This document shows, one piece after another, positions 1 to 9,373 of a stretch of DNA of 64,000 nucleotides. Every line of letters starts with the position of its first letter. Within the stretch, counting starts at the first letter, position 1. Location: positions 1 through 64,000 of the forward strand of contig PHCI01000014.1 in assembly GCA_002842205.1 (NCBI GenBank), in the 5' to 3' direction. The position numbers and the translations under genes are program-made. The DNA comes from Betaproteobacteria bacterium HGW-Betaproteobacteria-3. Its GTDB lineage: Bacteria; Pseudomonadota; Gammaproteobacteria; Burkholderiales; Burkholderiaceae_C. The notes under the pieces are model-generated. The model was given only the letters and a program-made list of their open reading frames with translations, was not told the DNA's origin and made no database searches.

Positions 1-855
1 CTTGTCGAGCCAGCCCGGCACCACGGCTTTCTGGAAATGTGGGTACAGCACCAGCGGTGCGCCGCCCGTGGCTGGGGCGTTGTACTGCAGGTGCAGGTGG
101 TAGTCGGTGATGCCGCCGTCCCAGTAGGCCCCTGGCGGCGCGCCCGGGATGTCCCGCATCGATTGCAGCAAAAAGGGGATGGAGCAACTGGCCTGCAGCG
201 CCGGATTGAAGTTGGCCGGGCTCAGCGCGATTTGCCGCGTGCGGTAGTCGTGGGTGGCAAATGGCAGGGGCGTGCAGGTGCCACCCGACAGCGGCAGGGG
301 CGACGAGAAAACCACCCGCTCCAGCCAGGCGCCCATGGCCTTGCGGTGCACCGCGTTGGCGAGGAACGCGCCCAGATAACCCAGCGGGGTGCGGATGCGG
401 TGTTCCCGCCCCAGCAGGTGCCGCCCGCGCGAGGTGACGATGTGCAGCCGCAGCCGTGGGTGGTACAGCACCTCGCCCACGCGGCCCCCATAGAACGCCT
501 GCAGGCTTTCGCCAAAGCGTTCGCTGACGTGACGTGCCGAGGGTCTGGTCTGCCCGGGCTCGAGCGTGTAGTCCTGGTGGATGTAGTCGTGCTCCAGTCG
601 CTCGAACGCGGCCGCCGGGGAGGTCAGGCAGGCCGTGGCCATGCGCCACGCGCCAATGGACGCGCCCACCAGATGCACGATGTGGTCGGACCGGGTGAGC
701 CATTCCCCAAAAATGAAGCGGTCCAGCGGACCGAGGATCAGGCCTTTTGGGCCACCCGCCGCCGCCGGAATGACACCGACATCGTGCGGTTGCAGGCCGT
801 GCCGGGCCAGATGCCGACGCGCGCGCGGGCCGACATGGATGTGCAGGGCTTTCAT
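1..855 (-). CDS. Patatin-like phospholipase, C-terminus cut by window edge
   Basis: The reading frame is open from an ATG at 855 to the left edge (285 codons), so the 3' end lies outside the window. It has the patatin layout: a nucleophile elbow GASIG at about residues 64-68 (Ser66) and a DGGITDYH stretch near residue 244 that supplies the Asp of a Ser-Asp dyad. The family consists of serine acyl hydrolases acting on membrane or storage lipids. No signal peptide is seen. It follows the HDOD gene with only 28 bp between, so the two may share a transcript. The substrate cannot be told from sequence. Confidence 0.85.
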   Translation of the reverse strand, partial: MKALHIHVGPRARRHLARHGLQPHDVGVIPAAAGGPKGLILGPLDRFIFGEWLTRSDHIVHLVGASIGAWRMATACLTSPAAAFERLEHDYIHQDYTLEPGQTRPSARHVSERFGESLQAFYGGRVGEVLYHPRLRLHIVTSRGRHLLGREHRIRTPLGYLGAFLANAVHRKAMGAWLERVVFSSPLPLSGGTCTPLPFATHDYRTRQIALSPANFNPALQASCSIPFLLQSMRDIPGAPPGAYWDGGITDYHLHLQYNAPATGGAPLVLYPHFQKAVVPGWLDK

Positions 856-883
856 CCCTGCGATTGTCGCAAATGTGCGAGGC

Positions 884-1756
884 TCAGGCGGCCACGGTAT
901 GGTGGTGGTCGGCGTGCTCGGCGCGCTCGGGACACTCGGGAGTCACGGGGCCATCAGCGGTCTGGCGGATGATGGCCACGCCGCCCAGCAGGCTGTCGGG
1001 GTCCACGCCCAGGGCAATGCCGATCGTGTCCGGATAGGTGTTGACCAGCTGGTTGCCGCTGAGATTGCTCTCTTCGGCCCGGCAGCGCCAGGCGGCCAAG
1101 TGGATGGCGCCGGAAATCGGCTCGTAGTTGCCGTTTTCAAACGGCGTCAGCTGGTGCTCGATGGCGTCCACGATGCGCTTGGGAAACTTCCAGCTGCGCG
1201 CCAGCGATGCCCCCACATCGGCAAAGGTGTAGCCGAACATGGCCGTTTCGGCCTCACCCCGGCGCAGCGCCAGCGGATCGACATGCTGGTTCAGTTCGCA
1301 CATGGCTTCGGGCATGCCGGCGTGCATGATCAACTCGCCAATGCCGTGCAACAGGCCGGCCGTGAAGGCGGTGTTCTCGTCAATGCGCAGCGGCAGGCAA
1401 ATGGTGCGCGCCAGAGTGGCGGTGTTCAGGCTGTAGCGCCAGAACTGTTCGAGTTTCATCCCCGGCACACTGTGAAAACTCACGTCCAGAATGGCCCCCA
1501 GCACCAGCGCCCGCACCTTGACCAGGCCCAGCACGTTGATGGCGTCGCTCACGCTGCTGGCGGCGCGGCTCAACCCGAAAAAGGCCGAGTTGGCGACCTT
1601 GAGCAGTCTGGCGGTGAGCACCGGGTCGGTGCCGATGCAACGCGCAATGTCCTGCAGATCCACCTCGTCCTGATCGAAGGTGGAGATCAGCCGCGCGGCA
1701 ATCTTGGGCACGGTCGGCAGGGACAGGGGCTGTTTCATCAGGGCATCGAGGCGCAT
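884..1756 (-). CDS. HDOD domain signalling protein
   Basis: This 290-residue protein is almost entirely one HDOD domain, a catalytically degenerate relative of HD phosphohydrolases that acts as a signalling or scaffold module. Typical features are the opening LPTVPKIAARL, the block DPVLTARLLKVANSAFFG near residues 43-60, and LLHGIGELI around residue 136, where the HD pair is not preserved. I chose the ATG at 1756 because GGGAGA lies about 6 bases upstream; the frame stays open further up only through a TTG at 1849. It sits between tex and the patatin gene on the same strand. Its partner is unknown. Confidence 0.85.
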   Translation of the reverse strand: MRLDALMKQPLSLPTVPKIAARLISTFDQDEVDLQDIARCIGTDPVLTARLLKVANSAFFGLSRAASSVSDAINVLGLVKVRALVLGAILDVSFHSVPGMKLEQFWRYSLNTATLARTICLPLRIDENTAFTAGLLHGIGELIMHAGMPEAMCELNQHVDPLALRRGEAETAMFGYTFADVGASLARSWKFPKRIVDAIEHQLTPFENGNYEPISGAIHLAAWRCRAEESNLSGNQLVNTYPDTIGIALGVDPDSLLGGVAIIRQTADGPVTPECPERAEHADHHHTVAA

Positions 1757-1886
1757 GGCAATCTCCCGGAGCAGGTTCTTGGGTTTATCTGCCTGTATCG
1801 TCGGCACGGTGGGCGGCGACTTGAGTACTTTGCCTGTATCAAGATGCAAAGACGGCCAGAAACGTTATACCGGCCGTTTCCAGGCC

Positions 1887-4289
1887 TCAATTCCGCCCTT
1901 TGAGCCTGTCAAAAGCGGACGCCATGGCCGTCGAGGTGGGCACGGCGCCGACTCGACCGGGTCGCGCCGAGGCGCCCCGCCCCGCCCCTTCAAACCGGTT
2001 TTCGCGTGGGCCGTCGCGCCGCGCCGGGGCCTCGCCGAGCTTCATGGTCAGGCCGATGCGCTTGCGCGCCACGTCCACCTCGACCACCCGCACCTGGACG
2101 ATGTCACCGGTTTTGACGACCTCGCGGGCGTCGGTGACGAACTTGTGGCTCAACTGGCTCACGTGGACCAGCCCGTCCTGATGGACGCCCAGGTCCACAA
2201 AAGCGCCAAAGGCGGCCACGTTGCTCACGGTGCCTTCGAGCATCATGCCGGGCTGCAGGTCCCGGATGTCTTCCACGCCCTCGTTGAAGCGGGCCACCTT
2301 GAAATCCGGGCGCGGGTCACGGCCGGGTTTTTCGAGTTCGGTGAGGATGTCCTGGACCGTGATGACGCCGAACTGTTCATTGGCAAAAAGCTGGGGCTGC
2401 AGGGTTTTGAGCATGTCGGCGCGGCCCATGAGCGCGGCCACGGGTTGGCCCGTCTGGCGCAGGATGGCCTCCACCACCGGGTAGGTTTCGGGGTGCACGC
2501 CGGTCATGTCCAGCGGGTTGCTGCCGCCGCGAATGCGCAGGAAGCCCGCGCTCTGCTCAAAGGTCTTGGCGCCCAGGCCACTGACTTCCATGAGCTGCTG
2601 GCGGTGGGCAAAGGCGCCATGGGTGTCGCGCCAGCGCACCACCGCCCGGGCCACGCTGGGCGACAGGCCCGACACGCGCGACAGCAGCGGCACGCTGGCG
2701 GTGTTCAGGTCCACGCCCACGGCGTTCACGCAGTCTTCGACCACGGCCTCCAGCGTGCGGGCCAGTTCGCTCTGGTTCACGTCGTGCTGGTACTGGCCCA
2801 CGCCAATGCTTTTGGGGTCGATCTTGACCAGCTCGGCCAGCGGGTCCTGCAGGCGCCGGGCGATGCTGGCCGCGCCGCGCAGGCTCACGTCCACGTCGGG
2901 CATTTCCTGCGAGGCGAACTCGCTGGCGCTGTACACCGAGGCGCCGGCTTCGCTGACCACGACCCTCTCGATCTTGCGATCGCTCAGGCCGGCCAGCCGC
3001 TGGATCAGGTCGGCCGCGAGCTTGTCGGTTTCGCGGCTGGCGGTGCCGTTGCCGATGGCGATCAGGTTCACACCATGCTTTTCGCACAGCTGTTGCAGCG
3101 TGTGCAGCGCGCCGTCCCAGTCGCGCCGGGGTTCGTGCGGGTACACCGTGGCGGTGTCGAGCAGCCGCGACGACGCGTCCACCACCGCCACCTTCACGCC
3201 GGTGCGGATGCCCGGGTCCAGCCCCATCACGACCCGCGGCCCGGCGGGCGCGGCCAGCAGCAGATCGCGCAGGTTGTCGGCAAACACCTTGATCGCCACT
3301 TTTTCGGCGCTTTCCCGCAACCGGGTGAACAGGTCGCGCTCGGTGGACAGGCTGAGCTTGACGCGCCAGGTCCAGGCCACGCACTTGCGGATCAGGTCGT
3401 CGCCCGCGCGCCCGGCATGGCGCCAGCCCAGGTGCAGGGCAATCCGGCCTTCGGCCAGGGACGGCACCGCTGATGGTCCTGATTTAATAGCAAACTGTGT
3501 AGATTCGACGGGGGATGAGGCCTTATTTTGTTCATAAAATGGCTCGGGCGCGACAAGTTTGACGTCCAGAATCTCCAGCGCGCGGCCGCGAAACACCGCC
3601 AGGGCGCGGTGCGACGGCACGCGGGCGACGGGTTCGCTGTAGTCAAAGTAGTCGCGGAACTTGGCCACCTCGGCCTGGTGCTCGTCCTTGCCCTCCATGC
3701 GGCGGCTGGTGAACAGCCCTTCAGCCCAGAGCCATTCGCGCAGCGCCTGCACCAGTGCCGGGTCTTCGGCCCAACGCTCGGACAGGATGTCGCGCACGCC
3801 GTCGAGCACCGCGGGCACCGTGGTGAAGTCTTCACCGCCCTCGCCTTTTTCAGCCCTGACGAAAGCCACGGCCTCGTCGGCGGGGCTGAGCGCGGGGTCG
3901 GCCAACAGCCGGTTGGCCAGCGGCTCCAGGCCAAACTCGCGGGCGATCTGGCCTTTGGTGCGCCGTTTGGGTTTGTAGGGCAGGTACAGGTCTTCCAGGT
4001 CCTGCTTGGTGGCGGCGGCCTGCAGGGCGGCCTGCAATGCCGGGGTCAGCTTGCCCTGCTCTTCGATGCTTTTGAGAACGGCCGCGCGGCGGCTTTCCAG
4101 CTCGCGCAAATAGCCCAGGCGGTATTCCAGCTCGCGCAACTGGATGTCGTCCAGCCCGCCGGTGGCTTCCTTGCGATAGCGCGCAATGAACGGCACGGTG
4201 GCGCCACCGTCCAGCAGCGCCACCGTGGTTTTGACTTGATGCGGCTGAACGCGGATCTCTGCGGCGATCTGGTCGATGATTTTTTGCAT
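1887..4289 (-). CDS. tex: Tex, RNA-binding transcription accessory protein
   Basis: An 800-residue Tex/YhgF protein. It has the N-terminal helical region beginning MQKIIDQIAAEI, a YqgF/RNase H-like domain (GLDPGIRTGVKVAVVD), helix-hairpin-helix segments (VNAVGVDLNTAS) and a C-terminal S1 RNA-binding domain (GTVSNVAAFGAFVDLGVHQDGLVH). Tex is a cytoplasmic nucleic-acid-binding factor that works with the transcription machinery. The ATG at 4289 begins the conserved N-terminus; codons upstream do not resemble Tex. Residues about 250-268 (FYEQNKASSPVESTQFAIKS) come from an in-frame copy of a dispersed repeat and lengthen a linker that is shorter in E. coli Tex. A TACTAT hexamer 6 bases before the ATG hints at a leaderless mRNA. 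Confidence 0.95.
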   Translation of the reverse strand: MQKIIDQIAAEIRVQPHQVKTTVALLDGGATVPFIARYRKEATGGLDDIQLRELEYRLGYLRELESRRAAVLKSIEEQGKLTPALQAALQAAATKQDLEDLYLPYKPKRRTKGQIAREFGLEPLANRLLADPALSPADEAVAFVRAEKGEGGEDFTTVPAVLDGVRDILSERWAEDPALVQALREWLWAEGLFTSRRMEGKDEHQAEVAKFRDYFDYSEPVARVPSHRALAVFRGRALEILDVKLVAPEPFYEQNKASSPVESTQFAIKSGPSAVPSLAEGRIALHLGWRHAGRAGDDLIRKCVAWTWRVKLSLSTERDLFTRLRESAEKVAIKVFADNLRDLLLAAPAGPRVVMGLDPGIRTGVKVAVVDASSRLLDTATVYPHEPRRDWDGALHTLQQLCEKHGVNLIAIGNGTASRETDKLAADLIQRLAGLSDRKIERVVVSEAGASVYSASEFASQEMPDVDVSLRGAASIARRLQDPLAELVKIDPKSIGVGQYQHDVNQSELARTLEAVVEDCVNAVGVDLNTASVPLLSRVSGLSPSVARAVVRWRDTHGAFAHRQQLMEVSGLGAKTFEQSAGFLRIRGGSNPLDMTGVHPETYPVVEAILRQTGQPVAALMGRADMLKTLQPQLFANEQFGVITVQDILTELEKPGRDPRPDFKVARFNEGVEDIRDLQPGMMLEGTVSNVAAFGAFVDLGVHQDGLVHVSQLSHKFVTDAREVVKTGDIVQVRVVEVDVARKRIGLTMKLGEAPARRDGPRENRFEGAGRGASARPGRVGAVPTSTAMASAFDRLKGRN
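3486..3538 (+). repeat. Family A mini-repeat inside tex (antisense to the gene)
   Basis: Reads AATAGCAAACTGTGTAGATT, then CGACGGGGGATGAGGCC and an ATTTTGTTCATAAAAT end. It matches the family consensus (AGCAAAC, then CGGGGG, GGCC, ATTTTG) except that the usual GACCATT is changed. The local sequence is visibly more AT-rich than the surrounding gene. It is read on the opposite strand as Tex residues about 250-268 without a stop. Confidence 0.75.
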
Positions 4290-4295
4290 GGCGAA

Positions 4296-4301
4296 ATAGT
4301 A
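4296..4301 (-). promoter_or_regulatory. Possible -10 hexamer for leaderless tex mRNA
   Basis: TACTAT on the minus strand ends 6 bases before the tex ATG, and no Shine-Dalgarno sequence lies between. The same spacing is seen at map, selO and the dapC start. This is a pattern-based inference; no -35 box is obvious. Confidence 0.35.
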
Positions 4302-4408
4302 GACAGGGGCTTTCGCGCAGGACGGCTCAACCCGGGGGCGCGAGTGTGCCACAGCCGCCGCGTGGCCCGACGCCGCAGGTCCCCGCAGGTCCCCGCACCT
4401 CCCCGCCC

Positions 4409-7400
4409 TCAAAGCGGCGCGCTGCCCAGCGTGAAGTAGAAGGTGGCGCCCTCGCCCGGCGCGGACGCGGCCCAGACCCGCCCGCCGTGGCGCGTGACGA
4501 TGCGCTTGACGTTGGCCAGGCCGATGCCGGTGCCCTCGAATTCCGACGGCGAGTGCAACCGCTGGAAGGCGCCGAACAGCTTGTCGGCAAAGGCCATGTC
4601 AAAACCGGCGCCGTTGTCGCGCACAAAAAAAGCGAGCTCACCGTCGTCCAGCGCCCGCTGCCCAATGGTGACTTCCGCGGGCGCCACGTGGGCGGTGAAC
4701 TTCCAGGCGTTGAGCAGCAGGTTCTGCAGCACCTGGCGGATCAGCCGCGGGTCGCCCTGCGCCCGAAGCCCGGGTTCGACCACGGCCCGCACGGCCCGCC
4801 CGGGATGGGCTTCGTGGTTGAGGGCGACCAGCTCCTGCGCCAGCGCGCTCAGGTCAAACGCCTCCCACTTGAGCTCGGCGCGCGAGAGCCGCGACAGGCT
4901 CAGCAGCGCGTCGGTCATGTCGCCCATCTGTTTGATTCCGGTCTGGATGCGGTCCAGGTAGTGCCGGGCCGATGCATTGCCGTCCTCGGCCACGACTTTG
5001 CCCAGAAGATAGGCAAAACCGCTGACCGAACTCAGTGGCTGGCGAATGTCATGCGCCACCGAATAGGAAAACGCCTCCAGCTCCTTGTTGACCGATTCCA
5101 GTTGCGCGGTGCGGTGGCGCACCCGGTCTTCGAGCTGGGTGGTGAGGCGGGTGATCTGCTGCTCGGTGCGCCGCCGCTCGGTGACGTCGTTGACCAGCGC
5201 CAGGCGGGCGTCCTGCCCTTCGAAGACCATGCTGCTGATCGTGGCCTCCACCGTGACGAGGTCGCCGTTTTTCTTGCGCTGCTGCCATTCGAGCGTGCGG
5301 GGCTCCCGGAACGGGCGCGCCAGCGCCTTGCGCAGCCAGGGTTCCATGCTTCTGGACGACATCGTGTCTTCCACCCCCATGGCCAGAAACTCCGCCGGGC
5401 TGTAGCCGTAAAACGCCACGGCAGCCGGGTTGACGGCCACAAAGCGCAGTGTTTCGGGGTTGTACACCCCCATGGGCTGGGGGTTGCTGTCAAACAGCGT
5501 GCGGTATTTTGCGTCGCTCTGGCGCAAGGCGTCGCGGTAACGCAGGTTCACGATGCCAAAGGCCAGGTTGTCGGCCAGCTCCTGGAGCAGCTGCAGTTCG
5601 CCGGTGGGCAGCACCAGCACATCGGTGCGGTACAGCATGAGCAGGCCGAAAGTGGTGGTGCCACTGCGCAGCGGCAGGCTGATCACGCTGCGAAAGCCGC
5701 GCGCAATGGCCGTGTCCCAGCCGCGCCAGCGTGGATTGCGAATGTCGTGGCGCACCTGCGTGCGGCCGGTGCGAATGGTCTGGCCGGTGATGCCGCCGCC
5801 GCCCGGGGCGGTTTCGAGCCAGGTGAGCTGGACGTCCTCCAGGTAGCCGGCACCGTCACCGGCGTAGCGTTGCACTTCAATGCGCCGGTCGGGCCCGTTC
5901 ATGGCGTAACCCACCCACGCCAGGCTGTAGCCGCCCACATCCACCGCGATCTGGCACACGTTTTGCAGCAATTCGCCTTCACCCGTGGCGCGGATCAGGA
6001 CGTCGCTGCCGCGGCTGAGCATCTGCAGCGCCCGGTTGGTGCGCTGCATTTCGCGCTCGACCCGTTTGCGTGCCGACACGTCGGTGTTGATGGTGAACAC
6101 GCCCGTGGGCGCGCCCTGGTCGTTGCGCACCAGCGTCCAGCCCGCTTCCACGGTCAGCCGCTGTCCGGCCTTGGTGCGGTGCTCCAGCTCGCCCGTCCAT
6201 TCGCCTTTTTCGAGCAGCACGCGCATCGCGGTGTGGAACCCGGCCGCATCGCCGTAGGCCAGTTCGAACACGGTGGCGCCAATGGCCTCCGCGGACGACC
6301 AGCCATACAGGCGCTCGGCGCCCTGGTTCCAGAAGACGACGCGGCCTTGCAGGTCGCGCACCACAATCGCGTCGTGCGCCTTGTCCAGCAGTTTGGCCTG
6401 CTCGCGCACCATGGCGCGCGCGCGCAGCGCCGAAATGCCGTAGGCCAGGTTGGACGCCATTTCGCGCAGCACGGCGAGTTCGCGCGCCGGCAGGTCGGCT
6501 TCTTCGGCATAGAACATGGCGAGCACGCCAAAAGTGCGGTCGCCTTCCATCAGCGGCAAGGCAATCAGGCCCCGGTAACCGCGTGCCTTGGCGGCCTGTT
6601 TGCGGCGCTCGTCCGTGGTGTCATTGTGTGCCAGGTCGGGCACCACCACCATCTCGCCACTTCGGATGGCACGCGCCACGGGCAGTTGGCCCCCTGGCGC
6701 ATCGGCGGCCCAGGTCATGGGGTCATTGGTGAGATAGCCGCCGGTGACGGCGTTGAAAGCACGGCGGTCGATGGTTTTGTTTGCGTCGTCCAGGGCATAG
6801 CCCACCCAGGCCAGGCGGGCACCCCCCACCTGAACCGCAACGCCGCAAATCTCTTCCAGCAGCGCCTGCTCATTGTCGGCCCGCATCAGCGCCGCGTTGC
6901 AGCGGCTGGCCATCTCCAGCGCCCGGCTGGCCCGGGCCAGCGCCGCTTCGTCTCGCTTGCGGGCCGTCACGTCCCTGGCGATGCCGTACACACCGACGAT
7001 GTTCTGATTCACCACGATGGGCATGTTGGTGACGAAAAGGGCCACCCGTTGACCGTCGCCACGGCGGCCCACGGTCTCGTAGCTGACCGGGGTGCCGGCT
7101 GCAGCGCGCAGGAACTGGGCCTGCGTGGCGTCGCGCTGCTCGGGCGCAATGAACGGAAGGTAGGGCTGGTTCAGCATGTCAGCCATGGGATACCCGGTCA
7201 GGCGCTCGAGCCCGCCGTTGGCGGTGAGGATGCGGCCCTCCAGGTCGAGCGAATACACGGCGTCGGGGTTCTGGTCGAACAGCGAGCGGAAAATCTGCTC
7301 GTTGAGTTGCAGCGCGGCTTCGCGGGTGGCGCGCTCGATCACCAGCCCGGTCACCTGGGCGACGGTGTCCACCAGTTCCAGCTCATGTGCGCTGGGGGTG

Positions 7401-8203
7401 TGCGGTTCGCGGTGGTACAGGGCGAACGTGCCCAGCACCCGGCCTTGTTGGTCGACCATGGGCGTGGACCAGCAGGCCCGCAAGCCGTGTTGCACGGCAA
7501 GCGCCTTGTAGTCAGCCCACAGCGGGTCCTGGTGGATGTCGCAAACCACCACCCGGGACTTGCGGAACGCCGCAGTGCCACACGAGCCCGCACACGGGCC
7601 GATGGGCAAACCGACCACAGCGCTGTTGTACGCGGCGGGCAGATCGGGGGCGGCACCGTGTTGCAGCAGGCCGTGCTCGTCAAGCAGCAGAACCGATCCC
7701 ATCGCGCCGGGTATCTGCGTTTGCAAAAGCCTGACCGCGTCCGCGAGTTGCTGCGCCAGCGGCTCGCCACGCATGGCCGATTGGCCCAGACGGCCCACCT
7801 GGGCGGCAAAGTCTTCGGCGCGCTTGCGGGGCGAGACGTCTTCGGCAATGGCCATGAGCGCAATCAGCGCCCCATGGGCGTCGCGCCAGGCCGAGACGCT
7901 GACCCGCGAGAACACGATCTCGCCGTTTTTATGCACGTAGCGTTTGTCGCGCACCGAGTTGTCGCGCGCCCCGCTTTGCATTTCGGCCAGCATGGTGCGG
8001 TGGCCGGCCTGCTCGTCCGGGTGGGTCACGGCGGTGGCGGTTCGGGCCAGCAGTTCGGCTTCGGTGTAGCCCAGCATGTCGCAATAGGCGGCGTTGGGCG
8101 CCAGAAACCGGCCGTCCGGCGCGCACACGGCCATGCCCACGGCCGCCCGTGCAAACATCTGCCGGGTGCTTTGAATGCGCTCGTCAAGCGGGGACGTGGT
8201 CAT
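4409..8203 (-). CDS. Multi-PAS/GAF sensor histidine kinase
   Basis: A 1264-residue soluble sensor kinase with no transmembrane segment. From the N-terminus: PAS (1-135), GAF (135-295), PAS (300-420), GAF (430-590), PAS (595-715), GAF (720-885), PAS (890-1010), then HisKA with the phospho-acceptor in YSVAHDIRQPL and HATPase_c with N box NLLLNAWKFT and G2 box GTGIGLANVK. The second and third GAF domains resemble each other (both have LAWVGYA and a following ALPL/SLPL-type block), suggesting internal duplication. There is no receiver domain and no adjacent response regulator, so the partner is encoded elsewhere. Ligands are unknown; several small molecules or light via bilin are possible, but no bilin-binding Cys motif is clear. 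Confidence 0.9.
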   Translation of the reverse strand: MTTSPLDERIQSTRQMFARAAVGMAVCAPDGRFLAPNAAYCDMLGYTEAELLARTATAVTHPDEQAGHRTMLAEMQSGARDNSVRDKRYVHKNGEIVFSRVSVSAWRDAHGALIALMAIAEDVSPRKRAEDFAAQVGRLGQSAMRGEPLAQQLADAVRLLQTQIPGAMGSVLLLDEHGLLQHGAAPDLPAAYNSAVVGLPIGPCAGSCGTAAFRKSRVVVCDIHQDPLWADYKALAVQHGLRACWSTPMVDQQGRVLGTFALYHREPHTPSAHELELVDTVAQVTGLVIERATREAALQLNEQIFRSLFDQNPDAVYSLDLEGRILTANGGLERLTGYPMADMLNQPYLPFIAPEQRDATQAQFLRAAAGTPVSYETVGRRGDGQRVALFVTNMPIVVNQNIVGVYGIARDVTARKRDEAALARASRALEMASRCNAALMRADNEQALLEEICGVAVQVGGARLAWVGYALDDANKTIDRRAFNAVTGGYLTNDPMTWAADAPGGQLPVARAIRSGEMVVVPDLAHNDTTDERRKQAAKARGYRGLIALPLMEGDRTFGVLAMFYAEEADLPARELAVLREMASNLAYGISALRARAMVREQAKLLDKAHDAIVVRDLQGRVVFWNQGAERLYGWSSAEAIGATVFELAYGDAAGFHTAMRVLLEKGEWTGELEHRTKAGQRLTVEAGWTLVRNDQGAPTGVFTINTDVSARKRVEREMQRTNRALQMLSRGSDVLIRATGEGELLQNVCQIAVDVGGYSLAWVGYAMNGPDRRIEVQRYAGDGAGYLEDVQLTWLETAPGGGGITGQTIRTGRTQVRHDIRNPRWRGWDTAIARGFRSVISLPLRSGTTTFGLLMLYRTDVLVLPTGELQLLQELADNLAFGIVNLRYRDALRQSDAKYRTLFDSNPQPMGVYNPETLRFVAVNPAAVAFYGYSPAEFLAMGVEDTMSSRSMEPWLRKALARPFREPRTLEWQQRKKNGDLVTVEATISSMVFEGQDARLALVNDVTERRRTEQQITRLTTQLEDRVRHRTAQLESVNKELEAFSYSVAHDIRQPLSSVSGFAYLLGKVVAEDGNASARHYLDRIQTGIKQMGDMTDALLSLSRLSRAELKWEAFDLSALAQELVALNHEAHPGRAVRAVVEPGLRAQGDPRLIRQVLQNLLLNAWKFTAHVAPAEVTIGQRALDDGELAFFVRDNGAGFDMAFADKLFGAFQRLHSPSEFEGTGIGLANVKRIVTRHGGRVWAASAPGEGATFYFTLGSAPL

Positions 8204-8228
8204 CGTGGCGGGATCGGTGCCTTTGGTT

Positions 8229-8246
8229 GGGGCTGGGGCTGGGGCT
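8229..8246 (+). repeat. Tandem GGGGCT hexamer, three copies
   Basis: Three perfect copies of GGGGCT, preceded by a partial GGTT, lie 26 bases upstream of the sensor kinase start. On the plus strand the G runs could form a G-quadruplex. Repeat number may vary by slippage. Confidence 0.7.
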
Positions 8247-8390
8247 GAAAGAGCTGCGATCTTCCCATGCCACTATAAGCCCTGACGTTGCAACCGAACC
8301 ACGCATCAATCCAGCAATCGTGACGTATTTCCAGAAATGACCGACGCTGTTGCCCTGGCGGCAGCCTTCCATCCATGTCGGCATTTACTA

Positions 8391-8450
8391 TAATAGTAGT
8401 AGCAAACTATTACCATTTGGCGGGGGCTTCGGCCTGAAAAAGCTTAAAAT
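8391..8450 (+). repeat. Family A mini-repeat, intergenic
   Basis: Reads AGTAGCAAACTATTACCATT, then TGGCGGGGGCTTCGGCC and an AAGCTTAAAAT end. It lies in the 264-bp gap between the SDR stop (8468) and the sensor kinase start (8203). An AT-rich TACTATAATAGT run borders its left side. Confidence 0.8.
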
Positions 8451-8467
8451 CTGCGTGCCCAAGGCAT

Positions 8468-9373
8468 TCAAGCCGCGCGCAGGGCCGATCTGAGCTTTTC
8501 ACCGATGTCGGGCCGCGACTCGAACGGGTCGGGCGGGTTGGTGCCCGCCACGGTGGCTTCCAGGCGCCGCTGCACCGACCCGAGCGCATGGGGGTGGCTG
8601 TAGATGTAGAAGGTGTCGGCCGCCACCGCATCAAACACCTTTTGCGCCATGTCGGCCGCCGTCACCTTGCCGCTGCCCACGGCCTTGTCGTTCATGGCCT
8701 GGCCGATGAGCTGGCTTTGCGTGGGCTGGTCGGCCGCCAGTTCGCCGGGGCGGTTGCGGTGGCTCTGGTGGATGCCGGTGGCGATGAAATACGGGCACAG
8801 CACGCTGCAGCTGATCTGGTCGCTCACGAGGTGCAGGTCGTGGTAGAGGGTTTCGGTCAGCGACACCACGGCGCTCTTGCTCACGTTGTAGATGCCCATG
8901 TTGGGCGGCACCGTCAGCCCGGCCATGCTGGCGGTGTTGACGATGTGGCCGCGCCAGGCTGGGTCTTGGGCCGCGGCGGCCAGCATCATGGGGGTGAACA
9001 GCCGCACGCCGTGCACGACGCCCCACAGGTTGACGCCCAGCACCCATTCCCAGTCCTTGACGGTGTTCTCCCAGACCAGGCCGCCGGCGCCCACGCCGGC
9101 GTTGTTGAACACGAAATGCGGTGCCCCGAAGCGCTTTTGCACTTCCAGCGCGAGCGCCTCCATCTGCACGGCGTCGGCCACGTCCACCTGGCGCGCCAGC
9201 ACGTGCGCGCCCGTTGCCAGCATTTCGGCGCTGGCGCGGTCGAGCGCGTCCTGCTGCACGTCCACCAGCACGAGGTTCATGCCCAGGCGGGCGCCAATGC
9301 GCGCGCATTCCAGCCCGAAACCCGAGCCGGCACCGGTGAGTACGGCGGTTTTGCCTTTGAAATCCGTGATCAT
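8468..9373 (-). CDS. SDR family oxidoreductase
   Basis: A 301-residue classical short-chain dehydrogenase/reductase. The NAD(P)-binding motif is TGAGSGFG near residues 12-19, the structural NNAG is at about residue 90, and the catalytic set is Ser (NTASMAG) and Tyr-x-x-x-Lys (YNVSKSA). Its ATG at 9373 overlaps the stop of the upstream GST gene by 4 bases, so the two are translationally coupled. Membership in the acyl-CoA block suggests a lipid or aromatic alcohol substrate, but that is only context. Confidence 0.9.
   Translation of the reverse strand: MITDFKGKTAVLTGAGSGFGLECARIGARLGMNLVLVDVQQDALDRASAEMLATGAHVLARQVDVADAVQMEALALEVQKRFGAPHFVFNNAGVGAGGLVWENTVKDWEWVLGVNLWGVVHGVRLFTPMMLAAAAQDPAWRGHIVNTASMAGLTVPPNMGIYNVSKSAVVSLTETLYHDLHLVSDQISCSVLCPYFIATGIHQSHRNRPGELAADQPTQSQLIGQAMNDKAVGSGKVTAADMAQKVFDAVAADTFYIYSHPHALGSVQRRLEATVAGTNPPDPFESRPDIGEKLRSALRAA

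Noticed and set aside
1887-1915. Tex C-terminus AFDRLKGRN resembles a REP-encoded PFDRLRANG
   Set aside because: The DNA lacks the palindrome, and a Tex tail of this kind can be natural.
4346-8248. A 1300-codon open frame on the plus strand opposite the sensor kinase
   Set aside because: It mirrors the kinase codon pattern, has no domain resemblance and is a usual product of GC-rich third positions.
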